Assembly: GCF_031877795.1 (NCBI RefSeq)
Contig: NC_133970.1
Span: forward strand, 43,507,533-43,571,532
Direction: 5' to 3'
Length of the DNA: 64,000 nucleotides
DNA from: Strix aluco
Lineage: Eukaryota > Chordata > Aves > Strigiformes > Strigidae
Positions 1-10,666 of this stretch are shown piece by piece. The notes beneath the pieces are model-generated. The model had not been told where the DNA came from. It saw only the letters and a list, made by a program, of their open reading frames with translations, and made no database searches. The number at the start of each line of letters is the position of its first letter. The first letter of the stretch is position 1. The translations under genes were made by a program, and so were the position numbers.

Positions 1-524
1 GTCAACAGTTTATGTTCTCTTTGCACCTGCACATTGCCTCCTGGGGGGCGTCTTCGGGGGTCTTTGGGAGGAAGGCTCGTAGTCTTTCTCACCTTGTACT
101 TTTCCCCGGAGCATGCGCAGATTCTCTTGGCCAATTTCTTGAATAACAAGAGTGTTTTTCAGCTGGTTTATTCATTCTATCTTATCTAAGAGAACCAATG
201 GAACTTCTACCGTCTGTATATGGCTATCTTTACTCATTACCAAGACCCAACTAGTTCGAGCACATCTGTTCCCCAAGGACAAAAATATGATATTTTGCTG
301 AACACTGCAGTTCTTGGTAGATTTTCACAGTAAACTGCTTTGTTTTGATGAACACAGTAATCCTTGGTAAAATTCCACAGAACAGTCTGGGCAAGCAGGA
401 TTCTTAGCAATATTCAAAAATACTATAAGTAAAACTATAACTTGATAGAACTAAGTAAATAAGTTGCTAAGCAGTTTTCTATAAGTAAATAAGTCTCAAA
501 ACAAGTAATCATTTCTCTGTATCA
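1..524 (-). repeat. 3' LTR of provirus A (cut by window edge)
   Basis: Bases 1 onward match 7536-7627 followed by 13284-13724, which is the split 5' LTR. On the minus strand the LTR starts TGATACAG at 524, directly after a polypurine tract. About 215 bases of its end lie outside the window, so the provirus target duplication cannot be checked. Confidence 0.9.
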
Positions 525-549
525 ATTCCCCCTTTTTCTTTTCCCTAAG
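525..549 (-). other. Polypurine tract of provirus A
   Basis: On the minus strand this is an AAAAGAAAAAGGGGGAAT run abutting the TG of the 3' LTR, the expected plus-strand primer position. It fixes the element's orientation. Confidence 0.85.
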
Positions 550-1123
550 CAAATTGTTTTGCAGTCAAAAGGGTTTTATTATATTTCATGATGCAAAAGT
601 GTTCTTACTAGGGTCAGATCCATTCCAATAGGGTGGGCTGCCAATCTTGAATTAACTATCGTAACAATTGATAAGTTGTGACAGGAGCAGTATAATTGAG
701 ATCACACCCTGTAAGACTAACGAAATTGCAGATACAGATGTTCAAATGATTACTTGTATCTATTATAAGGTCATCTACTTGTACAAAGTCACAAAGGATT
801 CTTAAAGAAACACATCCCACCCCCATGTAAATTATAATAGTCTCTGGGGTTTCATTAGGGAAAATCTTGAATTGGCAGACATTTTGTCTGGTGTCCAGAC
901 AAATGTCATGTTGTCATATATTATAACAGTTGCTAAATTAATCTCCTATAGATTCTTTCCTGTAATGCCTGTATGTCCAAAATAAGCATCTGTCCAAAGC
1001 CATTCCCAAGCACTTTTTAAATTACAGTTCAGCAAAATTATAAGTACCCATACCCATATCACCGTTTTGGATGTGAAGCTTTAGCGGTCCCACAGGTGTC
1101 GATTCCCATTTTGGCTTAGGGGC
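550..1123 (-). pseudogene. env remnant of provirus A
   Basis: Non-coding as it stands. On the minus strand, about 880 to 550 aligns base by base with the env fragment at 58651-58930 and with the tail after its stop (59221-59275). It covers the stretch with a paired-cysteine region and ends in the AATATAATAAAACCC tail. The part encoding the membrane anchor is deleted after a CATCATGAAA motif. Upstream env sequence (880-1123) has no usable frame. This shows that A once had an env of the same type as the mini-provirus at 58638. Confidence 0.7.
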
Positions 1124-2001
1124 TGTTGCGGATGAAAGTTTTGACACGGTAATGATTTAGTAAGAAATCTAGGTTTATTAATAACTAACAGCAATTTATT
1201 ATTACAAAATAATTCAGAAATACTGGAAGAAAGAAAAGCGACTTATTCATAGATTCTAAAATGACAAGATTCACACTAACTTACTTAATGGTACCTTAAT
1301 TTATACATATATACATGCGCATACACAAAACGGACAAACACACAGAAACAAAGGTGTTTGGATTCAGTGGAATGAACACAGAATGGACATACACACACAG
1401 AAACAAGGGTACGTACCCACACACACACACACACACAGAGTAAAGAGAAGCTAGCTCAAAGAAAATTTCCCTCTTGAGTTTAGAGCAAATACTCCCAATG
1501 CCTTGGCATTCCTCAATGGGCGAAAATTGAGACTCGAGCGGGGGACTTCGCCCTGGCCTTCCATCTGGAGCAGAAGACACCTTAAGGGTTTGGTACCTGA
1601 GAGGCGTCCCAGCTCAGGGGAGGTGCTGGTCACAGGCCCGCTGCGATCCAGGAGAGCTCAAAGGGTCTCCCTGGTGGTCGCCATTTATAGGGTCCAAGAT
1701 AATGGACTTTTGTCAGATACCATCCGGTGCCTTCCAGCAGTTGCACAAAAACTTCATGAATGTGCAACTCTGTTATTGTTCCCATTTGACCACATCCCAG
1801 GCACAGGTGTGCCAGGCCCTTAGGAGTTGATGGGCCGTTATAGCCGTTTCCAAGCAATCGGGAGGGGCAGGAGCCAGGCTCGTTAACATTGTCAGTCCTT
1901 ATCTCCACATACTGGTGTATAGCTTGGGGAATGTGGGTGGAATCGCAGGTAGCACCAAGCAGCCCAACAAAAGGGGGTGGTGTAAGGATTGCACCACCAC
2001 A
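1124..2001 (-). repeat. Solo LTR inside provirus A (same family as the LTR of provirus D)
   Basis: Runs from TGTTGCGG to CACCACCACA and is flanked by the exact 5-bp duplication GGGGC (1119-1123 and 2002-2006). The orientation is minus because an AATAAA signal lies near the end on that strand. It contains an (AC)n microsatellite around 1417-1438. It matches 25884-27427 once that copy's inserted LTR is removed. Confidence 0.9.
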
Positions 2002-2039
2002 GGGGCCTTCTTCACCCTAGTGTGGTGTATCCACGATGT

Positions 2040-2800
2040 CTATTCTTTAATCTTGATTGCTGTGTGGGAACTTAATAACACCTGAAACAGACCTTCCCAT
2101 TTTGGTTCCAGAGGTGAATCTGAAAAAGATCTGATATATACATAATCACCAGGTTCAATGTTGTGTACAGGCCCGTCCAGACCTTGAGCCCTGGTCCCTA
2201 GGACCAATTTCTCTATTTCTCGCAGCTGCTTTTGTAGACTTATAACATAATCTGTTAGTATTTCATCTCCAAACTGGGTTGATGTTCCTGCTTGTATCAT
2301 ATATGGTCTCCCATATACTATTTCAAAAGGACTTAATCCCTCCTTAGTTCTGGGTTTGGTTCTGATTCTTAGAAGGCCTAAGGGCAATGCTTGGGGCCAA
2401 GACAATCCAGCTTCCTGGCCTAGTTTTACCATTTGTTGTTTGATTAAATGATTCATTTTTTCTACTTGACCACTGGCTTGTGGATTATACGGGGTATGTA
2501 ATTGCCAGTCTATTCCTAAAAGTTTACTAACCTGCTGGACAATTTTTGCCACAAAATGTGATCCCCGATCTGAGGATATTGTTGCTTGAACCCCAAACCT
2601 TGGTATTACTTCTTGTAACAATACCTTAGTTACTTCTCTGGCTTTATTAGTTCAGCAAGGGAATGCTTCTGGCCACCCTGAAAAGGTATCTGTCAAGACC
2701 AAAAGGTACCGAAACCCCCTTTTCTTGGGAGTTCAGAAAAATCAATTTGTATTTTACCGTCTGGAACCAAAGACTGCACTTCTACTTTACCTTCTTTAGC
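2040..2800 (-). pseudogene. Integrase of provirus A
   Basis: Retroviral integrase core and C-terminal region. It starts in the frame of RNase H with QIDF (first catalytic Asp), then shifts frame near 2693. One stop follows the WPEAF stretch. The second catalytic Asp is in SSDRGSHF and the Glu is in ASGQVEKMN. The C-terminal part has the gammaretroviral [11 protein letters not shown] signature. The N-terminal HHCC zinc-binding domain is missing: RNase H sequence runs almost directly into the core, so roughly 100 residues are deleted. Confidence 0.85.
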
Positions 2801-3890
2801 CACTCTTTTGGCCTCACGATCTGCCATAGCGTTGCCAAGTTCATGGGTGGAATTTCCTCTCTGGTGAGCCTTGCAATGCATTACGGCCACCTTTTCAGGT
2901 AGGTGCACTGCTTCCAGGAGTTTGAGGATTTCTTTGGCATGCTTTATATGTTTTCCCTGTGCAGACAGGAGTCCTCTCTCTTTCCACACTGCCCCATGAG
3001 CATGGACCACTCTGAAAGCATATTTAGAGTCTGTTCATATATTCATTTTTATACCCTTGGCCATTTCTAGTGCCCGAGTTAAAGCTATTATTTCGGCCTT
3101 TTGTGTCGAGGTATTTGGAGGAAGAGCTTTAGACTCTATTACCTGATCTTGGGTGTTTACTGCATATCCTGCCTTGCAGATACCTTTTCAGACCAAACTG
3201 CTCCCGTCTGTATACCAGGATTCATCAGCTTCCTCTAATGGCTCCTCTTTGAGGCCTGGCTGGATGGAATAGACTGCTTCAATCGTTTCCAGGCAGTCGT
3301 GTGTCACTGGTTCTCCTGTGGTTCCACTGAGAAAAGAAGCTGGGTTGACAATATTAGTAACTTCTATTTCTATATCATCCTGTTCCACTAGGAGGGCTTG
3401 GTATTTCAGGTACCTTTGGGGTGAAAGCCAGTGTCCTCCCTTCATGTCTAGTACTGCAGACACTGTGTGGGATACTAGTACTGTGATTTTCTGGCCCAAT
3501 GTGAATTTTCGTGCTTCCGGGATATTTAGAACTACTGCTGCTACTGCCCTCAGGCAGCTAGGCCATCCCTTGCTTACTTTATCAAGTTGTTTAGAGAAGT
3601 ATGCCACTGCCCTTCTATCTGGTCCCAAATTTTGGGCCAGGACCCCTAGGGCTATTCCCTGTTTCTCGTGGGAGAATAACCAGAAAGGCTTAGTGATGTC
3701 TGGTAAGCCCAAAGCAGGGGCACCCATCAGCTTCCTTTTCAGCTGATGGAATGCTCTGTCCACCTCTCCATTCCAAGTGAGGGTTTTCGGATTTGATTTT
3801 AATAGTTCATAAAGGGGTTTTACCATGAGTCCATAGTTATATATCCACAGGCGACACCATCTGGTCATTCTTAGGAGTGGAGCTCTTTAG
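2790..3890 (-). pseudogene. RT connection and RNase H of provirus A
   Basis: Minus-strand frame beginning near the RT thumb, then a tether region (PLYELLKSNPKTLTW) and RNase H with the first acid in WYTDGSS. RNase H continues in the same frame across two internal stops (near 3188 and 3010) and includes a TDSKYAF motif and a late HEL-NAMADREA motif. The upstream RT is separated from this piece by the solo LTR at about 3892-4772. Confidence 0.85.
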
Positions 3891-3891
3891 C

Positions 3892-4772
3892 TGTCTGTGG
3901 CCGAGGGGTCTGACAGATTGAAGTGCTAAGGCTTGGACAATAAGCCCAATCCAGAGTTGACCTATAGATGAATCCTGTACATTTTATAACTGATAACCAT
4001 TGTGCTAATAGGTATTATACTAAGTTATAGCAAACCACCTATCCTGATGTAAAAGGTGGGAATACTGAAACCTGAGCAACAGGCCCTGAACCGGAATTGC
4101 TAACTCTGTATGTAGTCATTAGTGAAATATGCATAGAAAATGTAGCTTAAACATCATAAAACATGTATCCTTCTTTGTGTGTGTAAACAAGGTAACAAGG
4201 CCACAAAGACAGTTGTCTGGCCCTGTGACCTGGTGTGTGACCTTGCTCATAAATCAATTAGATAAGCTGGGAAAACTCCCTTAGTTTTTCCCCTGAGCCA
4301 TGGCCAGGCTCTGGGAAAATCTAACGTGAGACTGACTCCAGAGATTTCCGCTTAAAACAAAAGGTGCCAGCTATTCTGGCTTACTGATTTCAGGTATATA
4401 AGGCTGGGCCCGCTCACAGCGACTTTGGAAGCCTCACCTATGGGTGGACGCACCGCGTAGGATTTCCCACTTGCCGGGACAGGCTCTCCAAATCCTCGCT
4501 GTAACCGGGGCTGCCCAGCGCCTGCGGGTCTGGATGATGGTAAAGTGTGCAAGTGGTGATGGATCTTTCTTAATCACTATTCTCTCTCTCAGGTAGTAAT
4601 GATTTGATGCATTACCCTGTATTTTCCTATTTGTTTAAGTGCGCTACTTTGTCTTTTCTTACTGTATGTTTTCTGTATTATTCTGTTATATTATTTAGTT
4701 ATTTCTAGTAAATACGCCTGCTCTTTTCACTCTGGTGTCTGAGTGTAATTGGTATCCCTAATCAGAAAAACA
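3892..4772 (+). repeat. Solo LTR inserted in RT of provirus A
   Basis: It separates two RT pieces of provirus A that would otherwise be adjacent. It starts TGTCTGTGG and ends AAAAACA. A TATATAAGGCTGGGC promoter box lies near 4394, and a T-rich end follows. The ends are approximate because I could not resolve the target duplication. A diverged copy in the opposite orientation lies in provirus I (about 38100-38480), sharing the GCCTCACCTATGGGTGGACG block. Confidence 0.75.
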
Positions 4773-5290
4773 CAGATGGCCTCCTTCCTTGCAGTTCTAG
4801 GGTCATTTGACCAGCCGTGACCTCGTATCCAAGATAGGTTACTTGCTGCTGAGCTACTGGAGCTTTCTGTGGAGAGACTCGATAGCCATTAAGTCCCAAA
4901 AAATTTAATAAACTAATAGACCACATTATGCACATTTCTTTAGTCTCTGTGGCTATTAATAAATCCTCTACATAATTCAGAACTTCCTCGATTCCATGCA
5001 GCCGCTCCCATTGCTCCAGTTCTTTAGCTAGTTGGTTCCCAAAAAGAGTGGGGCTATTTTTAAACCCCTGGGGTAGCACAGTCCATGTTAATTTTATCTT
5101 CCCTCCAGATTCGGGGTTTTCCCATTCAAATGCAAACAATAACTGACGTTTGGAGCTCAAAGGCAAGCAAAAGAAGGCATCTTTTAGGTCCAGCATGGTA
5201 ATCCAAGCCAATTGTGGTACTAATCTAATTAATAATGTATATGGGTTTGCTACAACAGGATGCAGATCGCCTCCTCTCTTATTGCTATAT
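4773..5290 (-). pseudogene. Reverse transcriptase fragment of provirus A
   Basis: Gammaretrovirus-like palm and fingers: LDLKDAFFCLPL, LPQGFKNSPTLF and the active-site box, which reads YVED instead of YVDD, so a catalytic Asp is altered. The tail VTYLGYEVTAGQM leads to the thumb, where the solo LTR interrupts it. The upstream end joins directly to the CA end of gag, so NC, protease and the first part of RT are deleted. Confidence 0.88.
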
Positions 5291-6309
5291 ACTCTCTATG
5301 CTCTGTCCAACAAGGTCTCCAAATTCCTACTCTCTGGCAGTTTCAGTTTTTGCAACTTCTTTTGAATCTCACATGCTGATTGCCCTATAGATAATGACAC
5401 TAACTGTTGTGTTCCCACCTCTGATCCTGGATCTAAGGGTGTGTGTCGCCTCATGGTATCCTGCAACTTCTCCAGGATTTCTGATGGAGTATCTTTAGGT
5501 CCCTGCCGAATGGCGTATAGGGCCGCACAGTTAATTGCTTTCGGTATAGCCCGCTCCATGCCCCTTACAGTCCAATCTCTGTATGCATTTAGCAATCTCA
5601 TATTGGCTCCTCTGTTGGGGTCCCAGCCCGGGTGTTTTATTAGAAACTGAAAATGCTTGGTCACCCCAACAGAGTCGCTTCGATACCCCTTCGCTGCACC
5701 TTTCCAACTTGCAAGATCAAAGGAAGTGAACGGGACTTTTATTCTGACAGCGCCCCCCCCCCCCCATCCGGCCCTATGGCCTCTCTCAAAGGAGCCGGCA
5801 CCACAGCTCCCTTCTCCTGTTTCTGAGGGTGAGAAGATATGGGGCTGTGAGGCGGGGAGCCTGGCTCCTTTGAACTTTCACTCTCCTGCCGGCTTCCTAC
5901 CAGTGGTTTATAGTACTCTGGTAAATCCTTTATTTTGGCCCCTTTCTCTTTCCCTTCCTTCTTATTTTCTTTTTCCGGTGCCAGCACTAGTGGATCTCAT
6001 GGGGGTGCCAGGCCACAGTCTGTTTGATATTCAGGATGGTCTCAGAGGGTGAAAAACATGTCTGCATAGGAGACTTCATCCCTCCTTAAAACAGCATCAC
6101 TTGTAGCAGGGTGTTATAATTCAAGGACCCATTAAGGGGCCATTTTCCCCCTCATCCAATTGATATAGGGGCCACCACTGATTGCAATATTTGATTAGTG
6201 TCTTTTTATTCACACTTGCACCTGGAGGTCCCCCTATCTTCTTCCAGCATTTTAAAATACAGCCTAGGGGACACTTTTTGACTATTCCCCCACTCCGGCC
6301 GCTTCCCAT
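5291..6309 (-). pseudogene. gag of provirus A
   Basis: Gag remnant read from an ATG at 6309. The first residues are MGSGRSG, a myristoylation-type start. A matrix-like region follows (to about 6121), then a charged and proline-rich stretch at 5987-5739 interrupted by a poly-C run (5753-5765), then a capsid part (5664-5296) with WTVRGMERAIP and the LEKLQDTMRRHTPLDP major-homology-like region. Frameshifts separate the three pieces. The sequence ends at the CA C terminus, fused to RT by deletion. Confidence 0.82.
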
Positions 6310-7300
6310 CTCGTCTACTATGCCTTAAAATGCTACTCAAGTAAGCTGACAATATCCCCCTCAGGCAGATGGTACAAGGGTGCACTCTCCCCACAGAGTA
6401 CGCACCTAAATTCAAGACAACAATTAACACAGAGTTACTGCCTCCCGCTAGAGGAGATATTTCACCTATGACACTTAAAACACTGAGCCCGAACAAACAG
6501 GCAGCACCAGTGACCCAGCGGGCGGGCACTAGGGCGCTCTGTACTAAGGAATGTTCACTGGTCCTGCACTACCCCCCACTGGTACAGAGTCTGCCCTGCG
6601 CTTCGTTCCTCTCCGGCCGCTTCCCTCACGGGATAACGGAACTGCGGGTCAGAGAACTCCGCACTCCGCAGCTGCAGCTGGGCTGCGTCATACACCCGCA
6701 GAACAGTCACACACCCACACAAAGGGGCCCCTCACACTTATTACTCACACAACATCAAATGACAAATACTACAAACATCAAAACACCAATTACGACAATG
6801 GCTAGATCATAAAAGTCATAAATCAAAGCCAAAAGCATAAATCATATACCATGAGCTGTTTGCCGTTTATCATTTACCACAGAACCTCACCTGATCGATA
6901 TCGAGTAAATTATTATAAACTGTACCAGATTTTACATTTGATGGTAACACGGCAATGCCACACCACTCCCGTAACCGTGTACTAAGAGTACCCAGGTCGA
7001 CCCAGGATCCCAATGCGGTCAGAGTGTCGAAACCACCCTGCAACCCACGGGCCCACTATCACTCTACTTGGGGACTTGCACCCCAACCCCAGGGGCAAGC
7101 ACAAAGGATCTTTACCTCGTGTAGGACGTCTCCTCATGACTTACAGGTGTCCCCATTCTCCAACATACCTGATCCACCGATAGATGGTCCTTGTCTGCCC
7201 CTGTCGAGATCGGGAGAGCGAGGGAGGTTCTCCGAGAAAGAAAACTTGGGGCGCACCTAGAGCGTCCCCCTCTCAGCCGGTCCTGCAGCCGGACAGAGAG
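6310..7300 (-). other. 5' untranslated leader of provirus A
   Basis: About 1 kb between the primer site and the gag start with no supported coding region. A block at about 6655-6830 resembles 38640-38780 in provirus I in the same orientation. Packaging or splice signals may lie here, but none can be identified by eye. Confidence 0.6.
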
Positions 7301-7318
7301 GGTCCCATCTGGGTGCCA
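7301..7318 (-). other. Primer binding site of provirus A
   Basis: Two bases inside the 5' LTR end, the minus strand reads TGGCACCCAGATGGGACC. It starts TGG as expected for pairing with a tRNA CCA end. I cannot match it confidently to a specific tRNA. Confidence 0.6.
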
Positions 7319-7320
7319 AT

Positions 7321-7627
7321 TGATTCGCGGAAAAGAGACTCTACAACTCGAATAGAGTTCTAAAGCAGGTATGTTTACTCCGGCGCCGTGGTGCAAGGGG
7401 ATTTCTCCACAAAGCTTGCACACCCACCGCACATTTTACCAAAAGCTTATCGAGTGTGGATATACATATTCATTGGATTACATAACACAGACATACATAT
7501 GCATGAGTAAGGCTGGGTTAGTTCTAGAGGCTGGTGTCAGCAGTTTATGTTCTCTTTGCACCTGCGCATTGCCTCCTGGGGGGCGTCTTCGGGGGGCTTT
7601 GGGAGGAAGGCTCGTAGTCTTTCTCAC
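7321..7627 (-). repeat. 5' LTR of provirus A, part 1
   Basis: Internal-side part of the 5' LTR. On the minus strand it ends in CA at 7321, next to the primer site. It continues at 13284-13724 beyond provirus B. Matches to bases 1-92 of the window confirm LTR identity. Confidence 0.9.
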
Positions 7628-7992
7628 TGTCCTGGTTCAGCTAGGATAGGGTTAAGTTTCCCCAGCAGTGGGGAGGGAGCTCTAGCCGGGTTATTCAATA
7701 CCATGCTGACATCACCTCCGGGCTCCCAAGTGCAGGAAGATCAGTAAACGCGTGGTGTGCAGTCGCTCTCCTCACTGCTGTATCGGTATATCCCTTGTTC
7801 TGTTCATTGTTATTACTGTTATTGTTATCGTTCTTGTTGTTGTTCGGTTTGTTGCTGTTACACTGTTGTATTAAAACTTTCCTTATCTCAACCCCGGGGT
7901 TTGTATTTCACTCCCTGCCCCGTCCGGTATGAGGGTGGGGGACAGGCAGCAGCAGCGTGGTCTTGGGTCCCGGCAGGGCCTAAACCACCACA
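7628..7992 (+). repeat. 5' LTR of provirus B
   Basis: Runs from TGTCCTGGTTCAG to TAAACCACCACA (365 bp). It contains a TTATTACTGTTATTGTT trinucleotide-like tract, followed by GTATTAAAACTTTCC. Copies belong to E, F and the 3' end of B. Confidence 0.92.
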
Positions 7993-7998
7993 GCATTT

Positions 7999-8016
7999 TG
8001 GCGCCCAACGTAGGGC
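7999..8016 (+). other. Primer binding site, tRNA-Lys type (provirus B)
   Basis: TGGCGCCCAACGTAGGGC lies 6 bases after the LTR. It differs by one base from the canonical tRNA-Lys1,2 primer site (TGGCGCCCAACGTGGGGC). Classic mammalian ERV-L uses tRNA-Leu, so this is a lineage difference. Confidence 0.85.
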
Positions 8017-8120
8017 ACGAGAGGGTTTAGATAATGACAAAAGGAGAAGGTGTGTTAGAGCAATCTGTTAAGTGCAATTTTTCTGGTTTTATTTGTATTG
8101 TTTGATAAGGAACATTTGCA

Positions 8121-9857
8121 ATGCTGGCCAATTTGCTTGCGTGGTGGGGCTGGATTAATCCTTATATCCCCTGTGTGTTCCCAGTGCTGGTGTTTGTTAT
8201 CGGTGGAAAATGTGTCAAGGGTCTTGTTTTGCTGTACTGGCTACTGACTGCTTGTAATGTGCTTGCATCACTGCTTGTGGGGGTGAACCGGTACCTGTTT
8301 GCTGCCTGGGCTTTTGTTAGGGGTCTCACCCCCTCTATGGGTGAGCCAGGGGAAGAGATCCTCTCGGTTTTTGAGAGTTTCAGCTATCCCTGGAGCATCC
8401 TGGCCCCTGTGTTCACGGCACAATGCTTTCTGAATGTCTGCCAGATCTCGTTTTGGGCCATGCGGTACTTCTCCAACAATAGCACCACCCGGAAACCTGC
8501 CCTGAGGGCAGATAGTTATAAATGGCTAGGTATGTGGGATAAGATGGGCAAGTACCTGAGTCAGAGGTCACCCCCAACGTTCTGGGATTTCACTCCCGAA
8601 CAAGTGCAGAGTCCTGATAAACTGGTGGAGTATTTGGAAAGGTGTGCTGCCAATCAGACAAACCCCGGGAGACACAACTCGCTGCGATGTGCTGGGGACT
8701 GGCCCATGCTTACTGTGTCATCCTTAATGCTACTCACTGCCCTCAAGGGGGAGAAAGGGCTGCAGGATCTGAAAGTGAACTTACTGGTACAGCAACTGGG
8801 CCAGGGGGACAGGCAGTGCCAGTACCGGTCGCCTCCACCAACACAGCAGCTGGGCCAGAGGGACAAGCAGTGCCAGTATCAGTGGCCCCGATACAGAAAA
8901 CCAAATACACCAAAAAGTCAGCTCGCATAGTAGGGGATGGAGATGAGCCAGGGCCAGCACGAGAACAGGGGAAAGAACCGGAAGTAATCATCCAATTTCT
9001 ATCCCTGAGTGAGTTGCGAGATATGTGGAAGGATTTCAGCCGCCTTCCAAGCGAGCAGATTTTCACCTGGCTGCACCGATGCTGGGATAGTGGAGCTGGT
9101 GTTTTGGAATTGGAGGGGAGAGAGGCCAAGCAGCTGGGATCATTGTCCAGGGAGGCAGGCATTGAGAAGGCGATAGGGAAACAGACTCAAACCCTCAGCC
9201 TTTGGAGGCGACTCCCGCTCAGTGTGAGGGAGAGGTACCCCTACAAGGATGATGTTCTATGTCGGTTGGGCAAGTGGACTGACATGGAGAGAGGCATTCA
9301 AAACCTCAGGGAATTGGCTGTGTTTGACATGGTTTATGGTGATCTGAATGATGAGCGGTCACCCATGGATCCAGATCAGGCCCCTTGCACACAGTCGATG
9401 TGGCGGAGGTTCCTTCAAAGTGGACCAGAGGCACATTCCAAAGCATTAGCAGTAGCGTCCTGGTGGCGAGACACCCAGACTCAAACAGTGGACGAAGTGA
9501 TTGGCCAGCTCCGGTAATATGAGGGAAATCTCCCTTCCTCCCTACATGCCTGGGTTTCAGCTGTAAGGGAACTGTCTCAGAGGCTCCAGAAAGTGGAACA
9601 GGACATGTCCTACATTCCACCTGCACGGGCCGATGTCTCAGCCATTAGAAGCAGGCGCTTCCCCACCCAAGAGAAGGGCAGTGGAAGGTACACACCACGG
9701 GGCACCCTGTGGTTCTTCCTCCGCGACCATGGAGAAGACATGAGGAGGTGGGATGGACAGCCCACTCCCGCCCTAGCTGCATGAGTACAGCAGCTGAAAG
9801 GGAAGACCACCATGAAAGGGGAGTCTTCCAAGAGAAACGCAGCTCCAGTGTCCCCTT
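8121..9857 (+). pseudogene. gag of provirus B, with hydrophobic N-terminal domain
   Basis: The start is ATG at 8121. Residues about 13-55 form two hydrophobic segments (IPCVFPVLVFVIGG, then GLVLLYWLLTACNVLASLL). A third lies around residues 93-118. This predicts a multi-pass membrane domain instead of a myristoylated matrix. A conserved block follows (YKWLGMWDKMGKYL, then FWDFTPEQ). A frame change near 8645 leads to a GPGGQAVPV-type repeat and a capsid-like region (LSLSELRDMWKDF to SLWRRLPLSVRERYPYKDD). Stops lie at 9515-9517 and 9782-9784. The C-terminal WFFLRDHGEDMRRWDGQP motif is shared with C, E, F and H. No CCHC knuckle is visible. Confidence 0.85.
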
Positions 9858-10666
9858 CCCTAATTGGGAAGGACTGGCATAAGCACCCCATTGTGACTGG
9901 CCCACATGCCCCATGCATCCTAGGTATAGATTACCTCAGGAGAGGGTACTTTAAAGACCCAAAAGGGTACTGGTGGGTCTTTGGTATAGCTGCCCTGGAG
10001 GAGGCTGAATGATTGTCCACCTTACCCGGCCTCTCAGAGGATCCCTTGGTGGTGGGGTCGCTTAAGGTTAAAGAGCAGCGAGTGCCAATTGCCACCAAGA
10101 CGGTGCACTGGCGGCAGTACCGTACTAACCAAGATTCCCCGGTCCCCATCCATCAGCTGATTCGTCGACTAGAAAGCCAGAAGGTGATCAGCAAGACTCA
10201 TTCACCCTTCAACAGCCCTATATGGCCAGTGAGAAAGCCTAATGGCAAATGGAGACTGACCGTGGACTACTGTGGCCTGAATGAAGTTACGCCAGCGATG
10301 AGTGCTGCAGTGCTGGACATGCTAGAGCTCCAGTATGAGCTGGAGTCGAAGGCAGCCAAGTGGTACACCACGATTGACATCGCTAATGCGTTCTTCTCCA
10401 TTCCAATAGCACCAGAGTGCAGGCCACAGTTTGCATTCACTTGGAGGGGTATCCAGTACACCTGTTATCGATTGCCCCAGGGGTGGAAACACAGCTCCAC
10501 CATTTGCCATAGACTGGTCCATACTGCACTGGAGAAAGGTGGGGCTCCAGAACACCTGCAGTTCATTGATGATATCATTGTGTGGGGGGACACAGCTGAG
10601 GAAGTCTTTGAGAAAGGAAAGAAGGTAATTGAAATCCTCCTGAAGGCTGGTTTTGCTATCAAGTGA
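9858..10666 (+). pseudogene. Protease remnant and reverse transcriptase of provirus B
   Basis: A deletion relative to F (F about 50297-50645) joins gag to the last part of protease (ILGIDYLRRGYFKDPK), so the catalytic DTG is gone. RT follows with SPFNSPIWPVRKPNGKW, TVDYCGLNEV, TTIDIANAFFSIP, LPQGWKHSSTICH and an intact FIDDIIVWG active site. A stop at 10010-10012 lies near the protease-RT border. A TGA at 10664-10666 after GFAIK is at the same codon as in F, where C has TGT (Cys). Confidence 0.88.

Noticed and set aside
1503..1823. Plus-strand open frame inside the solo LTR
   Set aside because: It lies entirely within an LTR read on the opposite strand and has no protein features.
8121..8480. 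Host multi-pass membrane protein gene
   Set aside because: It lies between LTR, primer site and capsid of B and recurs in E, C and H, so it belongs to the element.
10664..10666. UGA as a selenocysteine or programmed readthrough codon in B and F
   Set aside because: C has an ordinary Cys codon at this position and H is open through the region, and no conserved downstream structure is seen. Shared decay is simpler.
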